From positions 826,059 through 890,058 of the forward strand of contig NZ_DDHJ01000004.1 in NCBI RefSeq assembly GCF_002338065.1: 64,000 bases of DNA, written 5' to 3'. Both the position numbers and the translations under genes were made by a program. Below are positions 27,301-36,800 of this stretch, in pieces. Source of the stretch: Pseudomonas sp. UBA1879 (GTDB taxonomy: Bacteria > Pseudomonadota > Gammaproteobacteria > Pseudomonadales > Pseudomonadaceae). Position 1 is the first letter of the stretch. Each line of letters starts with the position of its first letter. The notes below the pieces were generated by a model. That model saw nothing but the letters and a program-made list of their open reading frames with translations. It was not told the origin of the DNA and searched no databases.

Positions 27301-28528
27301 GCCGGTCCCGGGTGGCTGGAACTGGAGCGGTCCGTTCTGGAGCGTGGCGTCGGTGTTCGAGGCCATGGGGACTTTGTACTCGGACAATGCCGAACGAGCC
27401 CTGCGGGCCGACGCTCACGCCCGACGCCGTGACGAGTGGGCGATGCTCAAGGGGCAGGCGCAGCATCAGCTCGAATCGGTGCAGCGGCAAATCGAGCAGC
27501 ATCAGATGCTGATCAAAACGGCGCAGACCAAACGCGAGCGCTCGTTGAAGATGCGCGAACAGGCCCAGACCCTGTACGCCTTCATGCAGAACCGTGCCAC
27601 GAATGCGGCCTTGTATCGCTGGTTGCTGGGGCAGTTGTCGACGCTGTATTTCCAGGCGTACGACGCGGTGCTGTCGTTGTGTCTGGCCACTGAATCGACC
27701 TGGCAGCACGAGATCGGCGACCCTCAGACCACGTTCATCCCGGTGAACGCCTGGGTCGATAACCGTCACGGCCTGACTGCTGGCGAGAGCCTGAGTCTGG
27801 GCCTGTTGCAGATGGAGTCGGCGTACCTGGTGCGCAACGAGCGGCGCCTGTCGCTGGTCAAGACCGTCTCGTTGCGGCGGCTGCTGCAGGACTATCAGAG
27901 CGAAGACGCTTCCACGGGCTGGGCGGCGGTCATTGCCACCTTGCGCAGCAGCGGTGCGATCGAGTTCACGCTCAAGCCTTCGTTGTTCGATCAGGACTAC
28001 CCCGGTCATTACCTGCGCCAGCTCGCTCAGGTGTCGGTGTCGTTGCCTGGCGTGCTCGGCCCTTATGAAAACGCTCGAGTGATGCTCACCCAGACGGCCA
28101 GCAGCTACCTGCTCAAGCCAGATCTTGGCGGCAGCAAGTACATGTATCAGCAGGCTCAGGAGTTGGACGACGGGCAGGACGATGTCGATCCGCGCTATGT
28201 GATCAGCAACCCGCGCATCAGTCAGCAGATGGCAATCTCTGGCGACCTTGAAGACGCCGGCATGTCCGGACTCAGGCCAGGCGATGAGCGCTATCTGCCG
28301 TTCGAAGGCACAGGTGCGGTATCAGGCTGGACGCTGGCGTTTCCCCGCCATGCAAGCGCCGCACAGCAGTCGTTGCTGGAGGGTCTGCAGGACATCATCG
28401 TGCACGTGCGCTATTACGCGACCGACGGTGGCAAGCCGTTTGCCGAGCAGATCAAGGGTCTGATCCCGGGCCGACGTCAGCAGACCCGCAGCCAACCGGT
28501 ACAGACCAGGTCATTGCCTGCTTCCTGA
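24308..28528 (+). CDS. tccB: TccB-like part of a Tc-toxin A component (first copy)
   Basis: A 1406-residue protein with AGGA about nine bases before its ATG. It corresponds to the C-terminal half of TcA. The N-terminal part (LYEYLLIDNQVSAEVDTSRVAQGIASVQQHIHAIYNGMEPG; YPENYLDPSLR) is the ABC-toxin N-terminal region. A beta-rich neuraminidase-like and receptor-binding portion spans about residues 190-620. A coiled-coil channel region lies around 870-1130 with a Gly/Pro/Trp-rich hydrophobic tip (GPVPVPVPGGWNWSGPFW). The TcB-binding end contains YPGHYLRQLAQVSVSLPGVLGPYEN and RYLPFEGTGAVSGWTLAFP. TcA forms the bell-shaped pentamer and translocation channel of the ABC toxin. No TcB or TcC gene is near. 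It is followed after 39 bases by a paralogue. Confidence 0.88.
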   Translation: MPGIVIRELSEAHRDALVAYYLGQLVPNEDSSAPENIITPDDLYEYLLIDNQVSAEVDTSRVAQGIASVQQHIHAIYNGMEPGFGELGDTAQHQQSMQQWHEAMSQYSSWAGYQMLVDYPENYLDPSLRLGKTEAFEAFESELAQARLTPDNVQKALGNYLTRFEDVSNLDTVCCYIDGENFRRADYYFIGRSPTDPSQYYWRKAALDLGDNSTHVPPSAWAEWKKIDVKAAGTVTHVRAAVVAGRLHLVWLEQVREALDANDKPIADTFVYRLNVSYLRADGQWSSSICLREQTMGALANLEHSGYVLIATRDDRPGSKRGLVVAFIQPEQSPDKPVYAPGFVLQLNPHWNPFSDPEGAELKTLMRSLVAQSKGGARGAQYLTVGTDAGGKVWTLKSVTFNPEGNNLEGRLSRYLEFDVKLRMTTGSLILHGEGRCEHRFYIPGEFGLVPLKAELGIWRNGPRTEFSMTFNGSARGHSKNGMDWGNYAENTDPLHLGNPDESTGLGYSQFISVRQQRSEVIPTLIKTADGGLFLDLAGLELPNLRYVRLNTTFAGELVRKAERSLAGVLGWETQHTQEPPIPGSTAPVNVDFNGANGLYFWEIFFHVPHLAAWRLHQSFDYSGAEQWLNYLFNPQVRVAPLYPPPEEVQWQPYWTSRPLGFADDPLRDVAAPRDPDAIAYGAPSHYRKAIFMLYVDNLIAMGDSLYRQVTRDTLNEAKLHYVRALSLLGPLSKGRSISQWAPMSLEDAASYQDQTFNGFEASAFEGLQRDTPRRVEEAPWLNLIDAPWFRLPVNTRLLDLWDQLDERLFNLRNNLSLDGQPLSLALYETPANPLDLLRAQLAGSATSLRRLGGQGSVPPYRFSTLLPRARDAVEILIRTGDQVRQAMQSQERADQEALSQSHVIELAAFVEQLDALAIEQARKALDVASANGDQIQTQIDYYDQLLARDVSDAERIAEGLLLDATLARMAAAGFRATGHALGTAPNTITFTPGPVPVPVPGGWNWSGPFWSVASVFEAMGTLYSDNAERALRADAHARRRDEWAMLKGQAQHQLESVQRQIEQHQMLIKTAQTKRERSLKMREQAQTLYAFMQNRATNAALYRWLLGQLSTLYFQAYDAVLSLCLATESTWQHEIGDPQTTFIPVNAWVDNRHGLTAGESLSLGLLQMESAYLVRNERRLSLVKTVSLRRLLQDYQSEDASTGWAAVIATLRSSGAIEFTLKPSLFDQDYPGHYLRQLAQVSVSLPGVLGPYENARVMLTQTASSYLLKPDLGGSKYMYQQAQELDDGQDDVDPRYVISNPRISQQMAISGDLEDAGMSGLRPGDERYLPFEGTGAVSGWTLAFPRHASAAQQSLLEGLQDIIVHVRYYATDGGKPFAEQIKGLIPGRRQQTRSQPVQTRSLPAS

Positions 28529-28567
28529 GCCTGATCACACACATCAATGGACGATGAGGAATGCACC

Positions 28568-31500
28568 ATGGACCAGTCAATCATTGGGGTTCTGGAACAA
28601 CAACGGCGCGATGCGCTGGTCGCCTGGTACCTGGGGCAACTGGTGCCTCAGGCCGAGCGGCAAACGCGGGTGCTGACTGAAAACGATCTGTATGAGTACC
28701 TGCTGATCGACAACCAGGTCACCGCTCAGGTCGATACCAGTCGCGTCGCGCAGGGCATCGCGAGCGTGCAGCAGCACATTCATGCGATCTACAACGGCAT
28801 GGAACCGGGCTACGGCAGCGTCGGCCAGGACACCCTGACGTTGTGGCGCGACGGCATGTCCCAGTATAGCCAGTGGGCCGGTTACCAGATGCTGGAGGAC
28901 TACCCGGAGAACTACCTGCAACCAGCTCTGCGGCTGGACAAGACGTCGATGTTCAAGACCTTCGAATCCGAACTTTCCCAGGCACGTTTGAGCGAAGACA
29001 CCGTGCAGAAGGCGCTGGGTAATTATCTGCAGGCGTTCGAGACGGTGAGCAACCTGGAAACGGTCGCGTGCTACGTCAACGACACGAAGTTCATCAACGC
29101 CGATTATTACTTCCTCGGTCGACAACGCACCGAGCCGTTCGCGTTCTACTGGCGCAAATCCCATCTGTATAAAAGTGAGGGGGCCGATAAAGCGCAGATG
29201 GCGGGCTGGACCGAATGGAAACCTGTCGACGCGATTACCGGGGCGCAGGTCAAGCACTGCCGGCCAGTGGTCATGGATGGCCGGCTGTATGTGGTGTGGG
29301 CGCAAAGTGGCAAGGCGGTGGTGGATAAGGAAGGCAAAAAGACCGGAACCTTCGAGTATGTCATCAACCTGGCGTATCGCCGGCTGGATGACAGCTGGAG
29401 TGTGCCGATAGAGCTGCACAGGGGCCAGGCGCCGGATGAGCTATTCGCCAACGAGCTTGACAGTATGTTCCATGTGACCAAAGGCTATCGCATGATGGCC
29501 AGCGTCGATCATCGTGACAATGACGGCGCCCGGCTGTTGGTGAATTTCGAAGCGAAAGGTTTTGCCGAATCATTGAACACTGTTCTGGTATTTGATCGCT
29601 TCATAAAGCCGCTCGACAACACCGAAGGCCTGTCAGGCATTCTCAACTACATGGCCGGGCCGGATGTCAGGCGAGTTCAGTATTGTGCGGATTTGATTGA
29701 ACCTGCAGATATCAAAAGCTGGAAAATCGCTTCGGTGGTGTGGGACAGAGCCAACCCGCCAACGACCCCCGGCAACGGTGAACAGGTTATTAACAACTAT
29801 TTAGAATTAGGTGCGCAATGGCTCAATGGTCGTTTGGTATTGGAGGGTTTCTGCAAAAAGCCAGTCTTGGAAAAAAAGATAAGGGGTTTTACGTTTACCT
29901 ATAGCCTAATAACCCAAACAACGCCGTTTACGTGGACCGTCCATACCGCGAGCTCTGGAACGTATTGGGAAGTGGAGACAGTTATAGACAATTTTCAAAC
30001 GGTTATTATGGATAGTGTAGATCTTTATTATCGCGATCAGAAAATTCATTCGTTTTCTCATGGCGACCTTAGTCTGGTTGAGAGCGGTTTTTGGGCGAAT
30101 CGTTATTTTACGAGCGCGTTCATCGGGGCGGCAGGTGAGTTTGATCCATCGGATACTCCCTTTGTTTTGAAGTGGCCGAGTGGTAGGAGGGACGACGAGC
30201 GGCTTAAGGAGGAGTTTAGTGACGTCGATTACGAACCCGCAGTGATGTCGTCGGGGTTCGCGCATTACACCCATGAATGGCTTCGCCGAGCTGAGAAACT
30301 TGTGCTCAATGGTGGAGCAAGGACTGCCCCCCTTTATCACGAGTGGCCAAGCGATGCGTCACTTCAAAGGACCTATCAATGGGGTGGGGATGACGATTCA
30401 GGTGACAGGGAGAAGTTTGGTATGAACGGTTTCACCGTCATTCGCGAACCGCTGACGGAGCCGGCTCCCTGGATACCGACGAATGACGCAGGCGCCCAAT
30501 ACCTGGACCTGACAAATAAATCTGTCGGCGCGGGAGATGTCCGCGTGCGCCTGAATACGCTCTGCGCCAACGCCCTGAGCCGCCAGGCCAGCCTGTCACT
30601 GCAAGGCGCGCTGTCATGGGAAACCCAGCACACCCAAGAGCCGCCGCTGCCGGGCCAGACCGCACCGGTGTACCTCGACTTTTCCGGCGCCAATGGCCTG
30701 TATTTCTGGGAAATCTTCTTTCACGCGCCCCACCTGATCGCGACCCGCCTGCAACAGGAGTTTGACTACGCCAGTGCACAGCAGTGGCTGGAGTTGCTGT
30801 TCAACCCGCAGATGCGCGTGGCGCCGCTGTTTCCGCCGCCCGCCGACACCGACTGGCTGCCTTACTGGTCGTGCCGCCCACTGGGGCTGCCGGATAACCC
30901 AGCCGTGGAACTCGAAGGCCTGACCAACCCCGATGCCATCGCCCGGGGGGCGCCGTCGCACTACCGCAAGGCTATTTTCATGCTGTACGTGAACAACCTG
31001 ATTGCCTGGGGCGACATGCTCTACCGTCAGGTGACGCGCGACACCCTGAACGAAGCCAAGCTGCTCTATGTTCGCGCGCTCTCGCTGCTCGGGCCGCTGA
31101 CCAAGGGGCGCAGCATAAGCCGTTGGGAGCCGGTGACGCTGGATGATGCCGCTGCCGAGGAGACTCAGACATTTACCTCGCTGGAGGCGTCAATGGCCGA
31201 ACGCCTCACCGGTCTGATTCCGTTACAAGGCGGTGATGCGTCTTGGTTGCGGCTGCTGGATCAGTCGATTTTTCGTCTGCCGGTCAACACCCAGTTGCTT
31301 GACCTGTGGGACAGCCTCGATCTGCGCCTGAGCAACCTGCGCCACAACCTGACGCTGGATGGCAAACCGATGCATCTGGCGCTGTATGAGGTGCCTGCCA
31401 ATCCGCTGGACCTGCTGCGCGCCCAGCAAAATGGCAGCAGCTTGAGCCAGCGTCGTCTGGGCTCACTGGCCATCGTGCCGCCGTATCGTTTCCGCGCCAT

Positions 31501-33109
31501 GCTGCCGCGGGCGCAGAATGCCGTCGAAATCCTGATCCGTTTCTCCCAGCAGGTGCTCAGCCACATGGAATCCCGAAGCCGGGCAGAGCAGGAAGAACTG
31601 CAACAGGGGCATGTGCTGGACGATCTGGCGACCTTCGCCGAACAGCTTCAAGAGAACGCCATCGACGAAGCCTCCAAGGGTATTGAAATACTCCAGGCGA
31701 ACCGGCAGGGGGTCGTTGCGCGCAAACAGTATTACGACGAGCAGATCCGTCGTGATGTCAGTGAGCTGGAAGCCTCCGCTCACAGGGATCGCAATGCCGC
31801 ACTGGGCAGCAACCTGATGGCGCGGACGATGGGCGTCGGAGGACACCTGGCCAACCTGGCGCCCAATCTGTTTGGCGGCGCAACGGGAGGCATGCACTGG
31901 GGCGGGCCAGCGTTCGCCGAATCCGAGGTGATGGAGGGCGCCGCCGCGGTGCTGTCCGAACTCGCTCAGCAGAAGCTGACCGGTGACATGCAGACCCGTC
32001 GCCGTGAAGAGTGGCAACACCAGGCCCGGCAGGCCGAACTTGAACTGGAGGTGCTGGATCGGCAGATCGAAGCGCAACAGGTGGCGCTGCAGTCTGCGCA
32101 GACCAGCCTGGCCCAGGCAACCAAATCCCGCGAGCAAGCTCAGTCGCTGTATGCCTTCATTAAGGGGCGCGCGACCAATGCGGGCTTGTACCAGTGGTTA
32201 CTCAGCCAAATGTCCACGCTGTACTTCCAGGCCTATGACGCCGTGTTGTCCCTGTGCCTGAGCACCGAAGCCTGCTGGCAGTATGAGATCGGCGATCGCG
32301 ACACCCGGTTCATTTCAGCATCGGCGTGGGTGGATAACCGTTTCGGGTTGACAGCGGGTGAGTCGCTGAAGCTTGGGTTGATGCAAATGGAATCGGCGTT
32401 CCTGAGCCGTCATGAGCGCCGCCTCGAAATCACCAAGACCCTGTCGCTCAAAGCGCTGCTCAAGGATTACGACCCCAACGCAGGCCTGGCGCCCGACGCG
32501 GCCACCGGTTGGGACGCCGTGCTCGACACCTTGCGCACCCAAGGCGAAATCGACTTTGAGCTCAAGTCCTCGACCTTCGACGCGGATTATCCAGGGCACT
32601 ACCTGCGTCAATTGGTCCGGGTATCGGTATCGCTGCCGGTGGTGCTCAAGCCGTATCAGGACATTCACGCGACGCTGAGCCAGCAGACCAGCACGTACCT
32701 GCTGAAACCGCAGATCGGTAACGTGAAGTACCTGTATCAGCAGGCGGGCGAGCTGCCGGAAGGGGGCGATGATGACGTTCGCCAGGACCAGTTGGTGATC
32801 AATCCACGGGCCAATCAGCAGATCGGGCTTTCCACAGGGGTGGACGATCACGGCATGTTTCAGCTCGATTTCGGCGATGAGCGCTACTTCCCGTTCGAGG
32901 GCACGGGGGCGATCTCACGCTGGACGTTAAGCTTTCCCCATCACGAAGCGGAGGATCAACAAGCCATGCTCGACACCCTCACCGACGTGATTCTGCACAT
33001 CCGCTACCTGGCAGTGGACGGCGGCAAGGCATTCGCCGCCGACGTGGAAAAACTGGTGGCGGCCGTCGAAAGTGGCGAAGTCTGGGGTCAGGCCACTTCG
33101 CTCACGTAA
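28568..33109 (+). CDS. tccB: TccB-like part of a Tc-toxin A component (second copy)
   Basis: A 1513-residue paralogue of the preceding protein. ATG 28568 is preferred over 28547 because GAGGAA lies six bases upstream. The first 190 and last 800 residues track the first copy almost line by line (LYEYLLIDNQVTAQVDTSRVAQGIASVQQHIH; ALSWETQHTQEPPLPGQTAP; YPGHYLRQLVRVSVSLPVVLKPYQD). The middle (about residues 200-650) is unrelated by eye and contains an AT-rich block around 29720-30450. The channel-tip region is also different (Gly/Ala/Asn-rich, NLFGGATGGMHWGGPAF). This pattern suggests exchange of the receptor-binding module between duplicates. The 3' end overlaps a convergent small gene by 22 bases. 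Confidence 0.88.
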   Translation: MDQSIIGVLEQQRRDALVAWYLGQLVPQAERQTRVLTENDLYEYLLIDNQVTAQVDTSRVAQGIASVQQHIHAIYNGMEPGYGSVGQDTLTLWRDGMSQYSQWAGYQMLEDYPENYLQPALRLDKTSMFKTFESELSQARLSEDTVQKALGNYLQAFETVSNLETVACYVNDTKFINADYYFLGRQRTEPFAFYWRKSHLYKSEGADKAQMAGWTEWKPVDAITGAQVKHCRPVVMDGRLYVVWAQSGKAVVDKEGKKTGTFEYVINLAYRRLDDSWSVPIELHRGQAPDELFANELDSMFHVTKGYRMMASVDHRDNDGARLLVNFEAKGFAESLNTVLVFDRFIKPLDNTEGLSGILNYMAGPDVRRVQYCADLIEPADIKSWKIASVVWDRANPPTTPGNGEQVINNYLELGAQWLNGRLVLEGFCKKPVLEKKIRGFTFTYSLITQTTPFTWTVHTASSGTYWEVETVIDNFQTVIMDSVDLYYRDQKIHSFSHGDLSLVESGFWANRYFTSAFIGAAGEFDPSDTPFVLKWPSGRRDDERLKEEFSDVDYEPAVMSSGFAHYTHEWLRRAEKLVLNGGARTAPLYHEWPSDASLQRTYQWGGDDDSGDREKFGMNGFTVIREPLTEPAPWIPTNDAGAQYLDLTNKSVGAGDVRVRLNTLCANALSRQASLSLQGALSWETQHTQEPPLPGQTAPVYLDFSGANGLYFWEIFFHAPHLIATRLQQEFDYASAQQWLELLFNPQMRVAPLFPPPADTDWLPYWSCRPLGLPDNPAVELEGLTNPDAIARGAPSHYRKAIFMLYVNNLIAWGDMLYRQVTRDTLNEAKLLYVRALSLLGPLTKGRSISRWEPVTLDDAAAEETQTFTSLEASMAERLTGLIPLQGGDASWLRLLDQSIFRLPVNTQLLDLWDSLDLRLSNLRHNLTLDGKPMHLALYEVPANPLDLLRAQQNGSSLSQRRLGSLAIVPPYRFRAMLPRAQNAVEILIRFSQQVLSHMESRSRAEQEELQQGHVLDDLATFAEQLQENAIDEASKGIEILQANRQGVVARKQYYDEQIRRDVSELEASAHRDRNAALGSNLMARTMGVGGHLANLAPNLFGGATGGMHWGGPAFAESEVMEGAAAVLSELAQQKLTGDMQTRRREEWQHQARQAELELEVLDRQIEAQQVALQSAQTSLAQATKSREQAQSLYAFIKGRATNAGLYQWLLSQMSTLYFQAYDAVLSLCLSTEACWQYEIGDRDTRFISASAWVDNRFGLTAGESLKLGLMQMESAFLSRHERRLEITKTLSLKALLKDYDPNAGLAPDAATGWDAVLDTLRTQGEIDFELKSSTFDADYPGHYLRQLVRVSVSLPVVLKPYQDIHATLSQQTSTYLLKPQIGNVKYLYQQAGELPEGGDDDVRQDQLVINPRANQQIGLSTGVDDHGMFQLDFGDERYFPFEGTGAISRWTLSFPHHEAEDQQAMLDTLTDVILHIRYLAVDGGKAFAADVEKLVAAVESGEVWGQATSLT

Positions 33110-33447
33110 GTGCCGACATCCTTGAGGATGATCTTCAGTGTGGCGTCCAGCTCGGCCAGTTCGCTGGCCGGGGTGGTGTGGGCGATGTCATACGTAGTGT
33201 CCCCACCGAAGGGCTTGGCATCCTCGGCGTCTATTTCGACCTTGAGTTGCGTGGCGCTCAAACTCACTTTCAGATTCGAATCGACGTGGATGGTGTCGTC
33301 GCGGAACGTGATATCGACTTCATCCTCATCCGGAAACCGCGCAAGGAGGAACAAATCGCCGTTGCTGGCATGGCAGCACGCCAGCGCCATGTCATCTTCT
33401 TCCTCGTCGCAGGGGTTGTAGATGAAGCTGTCAGTGGTCAAGTGCAT
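33088..33447 (-). CDS. Small acidic protein convergent with the Tc toxin operon
   Basis: A 119-residue acidic cytoplasmic protein with no signal peptide. AGAGGA lies nine bases upstream of ATG 33447, which supports the start. Sequence such as GDLFLLARFPDEDEVDITFRDDTIHVDSNLKVSL suggests a beta-rich fold. Two cysteines occur together (ALACCHAS). Its 3' end overlaps the second TccB gene by 22 bases on the opposite strand. No family is recognised. It could be unrelated to the toxin, or a regulator or chaperone of it; nothing in the sequence decides. Confidence 0.6.
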   Translation of the reverse strand: MHLTTDSFIYNPCDEEEDDMALACCHASNGDLFLLARFPDEDEVDITFRDDTIHVDSNLKVSLSATQLKVEIDAEDAKPFGGDTTYDIAHTTPASELAELDATLKIILKDVGTYVSEVA

Positions 33448-33894
33448 GGCGTGAGTCCTCTGGTTTGGCGCGGGGGCAGGGGAGGGATTTTGCCAGTGTT
33501 TTGCGCGGTTTGTCTGATTGGTGTTGGCTTGAGGGGTTCCCAGCCTACCTGACCAACCCCAATCCCCCTCCGAAACATTTCCCTACAACCCGATGTCCGA
33601 ATATGTCGCAGCGTCGCAAGCAGGCCAGGCCCCGCTCTCGTTAAGCTGCGCAGCAGATGAACGGACATGGGCCGAGCCTGCCTGGGCAGACGCCCATCGA
33701 CCGTCATTCGGGTCAATCGAATGTGACGACGCACACACGACGAGCGTTACTACTAGGGCATGTGGTCACGAACGGCGCCTTGTCACGATCTGCCGACTAT
33801 CATCGAACAGGCGCAAGCGTGGCATACACATGCAGCACGACCCTGACACACGCATCTCTCCTATATAAAAGCCAAGCCAAGCGGAGTACCACAG
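33448..33894. other. Intergenic region upstream of gdhB
   Basis: About 447 bases without a supported gene. The last 40 bases carry a possible -10-like TATATAAAA (around 33864) and a good ribosome-binding site GCGGAG before gdhB. A GC-rich stretch to the left probably serves the leftward small gene. Small frames here lack ribosome-binding sites. Confidence 0.4.
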
Positions 33895-36800
33895 ATGGCG
33901 TTCTTCACCGCAGCCAGCAAGTCCGACTTTCAGCATCAACTGCGAGCGGCACTGGCTCAGCACATCAGTGAACAGGCACTGCCACAAGTGGCGCTGTTCG
34001 CCGATCAATTCTTCGGCATCATTTCCCTCGACGAACTGACCCAGCGCAGGCTGTCCGACCTGGCCGGATGCACGCTGTCAGCATGGCGTCTGCTCGAACG
34101 CTTCGAACACAGCGCCCCTCAGGTGCGCGTCTACAACCCCGATTACGAGCGTCACGGCTGGCAATCCACCCACACCGCCGTCGAGGTGTTGCACCACGAC
34201 CTGCCGTTCCTCGTCGATTCGGTCCGCACTGAACTGAATCGCCGCGGTTACAGCATCCACACGCTGCAAACCACCGTCTTGAGCGTGCGCCGGGACGAAA
34301 AGGGCCAACTGGTCGAACTGCTGCCAAAAGGCACGACCGGTGACGACGTCCTGCAAGAATCGTTGATGTACCTGGAAATCGACCGCTGTGCCAACGCGGC
34401 CGAGCTGAACGTGCTGGCCCGCGAGCTGGAGCAAGTGCTGGGCGAAGTGCGGGTTGCCGTCGAAGACTTCGAACCGATGAAAGCCAAGCTGCATGAGCTG
34501 CTGGCCGGCGTCGATGCCATCGACTACAACGTCGATCCGGACGAGAAGGCCGAGGTCAAAGTGTTCCTCGAATGGCTGGTGAACAACCACTTCACCTTCC
34601 TCGGCTACGAAGAGTTCACGGTCGAGGGTGGCGCCGAAGGCGGCCAACTGACCTACGATCCGTCGTCCTTTCTTGGCCTGACCAAACTGCTGCGTGCCGG
34701 GCTCACCACCGAAGAGCTGCACATCGAAGGCTATGCAGTGAACTACCTGCAGGAGCCGACCCTGCTGTCGTTCGCCAAGGCCGCCGCGCCAAGCCGCGTG
34801 CACCGTCCGGCGTATCCGGATTACGTGTCGATCCGCCAGATCGATGCCAGCGGCAAGGTCACCAAGGAATGCCGCTTCATGGGCCTTTACACGTCGTCGG
34901 TGTATGGCGAAAGCGTGCGCGCGATCCCGTACATCCGCCGCAAGGTCGCCGAAGTCGAGCGTCGTTCCGGCTTCGACGCCAAGGCCCACTTGGGCAAAGA
35001 GCTGGCGCAAGTCGTTGAAGTGCTGCCCCGCGACGATCTGTTCCAGACCCCTGTGGATGAATTGTTCACCACCGTCATGTCCATCGTGCAGATCCAGGAA
35101 CGCAACAAAATCCGCGTGTTCCTGCGCAAAGACCCGTATGGCCGCTTCTGCTACTGCCTGGCTTACGTGCCGCGTGACGTCTATTCCACCGAAGTGCGCC
35201 AGAAGATCCAGCAGGTGCTGATGGAGCGCCTGAAGGCCAGCGATTGTGAGTTCTGGACCTTCTTCTCCGAGTCGGTGCTGGCCCGTGTGCAGTTGATCCT
35301 GCGTGTGGACCCGAAAGTCACCCTCGACATCGACCCGCAACAACTGGAAAACGAAGTCATCCAGGCCTGCCGTTCGTGGAAGGACGACTACGCCAGTCTG
35401 GTCATCGAAAGCTTTGGCGAAGCTCAGGGCACCAACGTGCTGGCTGACTTCCCGAAAGGCTTCCCGGCCGGTTACCGCGAGCGTTTCGCCGCGCATTCCG
35501 CTGTGGTCGACATGCAGCACCTGTTGAATCTGTCCGAGACCAACCCGCTGGTCATGAGCTTCTATCAGCCGCTGTCGGGCGACAAGGCACAGCTGCATTG
35601 CAAGCTGTACCACGCCGACACCCCGCTGGCGCTGTCCGACGTGCTGCCGATTCTGGAAAACCTCGGCCTGCGTGTGCTGGGTGAATTCCCGTATCGTCTG
35701 CGTCACACCAACGGTCGCGAGTTCTGGATACATGACTTCGCTTTCACCTACGGCGAAGGCCTGAAGCTGGACCTGCAACAGCTCAACGACACGCTGCAGG
35801 ACGCCTTCGTCCACATCGTCCGCGGGGAAGCGGAGAACGACGCGTTCAACCGTCTGGTGCTGACCGCCGGGCTGCCATGGCGTGACGTGGCGCTGCTGCG
35901 CGCCTATGCCCGCTACCTGAAACAGATCCGTCTGGGCTTCGACCTGGGCTACATCGCCAGCACGCTGAACAACCACGCCGACATTGCCCGTGAGCTGACC
36001 CGGCTTTTCAAGACCCGTTTCTACCTGGCGCGCAAGCTGTCCGGTGGCGATCTGGACGACATGCAGCAGCGTCTGGAAACCGCGATCCTCTCGGCCCTGG
36101 ACGACGTTCAGGTGCTCAACGAAGACCGCATCCTGCGTCGCTACCTTGACCTGATCAAGGCGACCATGCGCACCAACTTCTACCAGACCGACGCCAACGG
36201 CCAGAACAAGAGCTACTTCAGCTTTAAGTTCAATCCGCGGCTGATCCCCGAGCTGCCGAAGCCGGTACCGAAGTTCGAAATCTTCGTCTACTCGCCACGC
36301 GTCGAAGGCGTTCACCTGCGCTTCGGCAACGTCGCCCGTGGTGGCCTGCGCTGGTCGGACCGCGAAGAAGACTTCCGCACCGAAGTCCTGGGTCTGGTCA
36401 AAGCCCAGCAAGTGAAGAACTCGGTGATTGTGCCCGTGGGCGCGAAAGGCGGGTTCCTGCCCCGTCGTCTGCCGACCACCGGCACCCGCGACGAGATTCA
36501 GGCTGAAGCGATCGCCTGCTACCGCATCTTCATTTCGGGCCTGTTGGACATCACCGACAACCTCAAAGAGGGCGCGCTGGTTCCGCCTGCCAACGTCGTG
36601 CGCCATGACGACGATGACCCGTATCTGGTGGTCGCGGCGGACAAGGGCACCGCCACCTTCTCCGACATCGCCAACGGCATCGCCATCGACTACGGCTTCT
36701 GGCTGGGCGACGCATTCGCTTCCGGTGGTTCGGCAGGTTACGACCACAAAAAAATGGGCATCACCGCCAAGGGTGCGTGGGTCGGCGTTCAGCGCCACTT

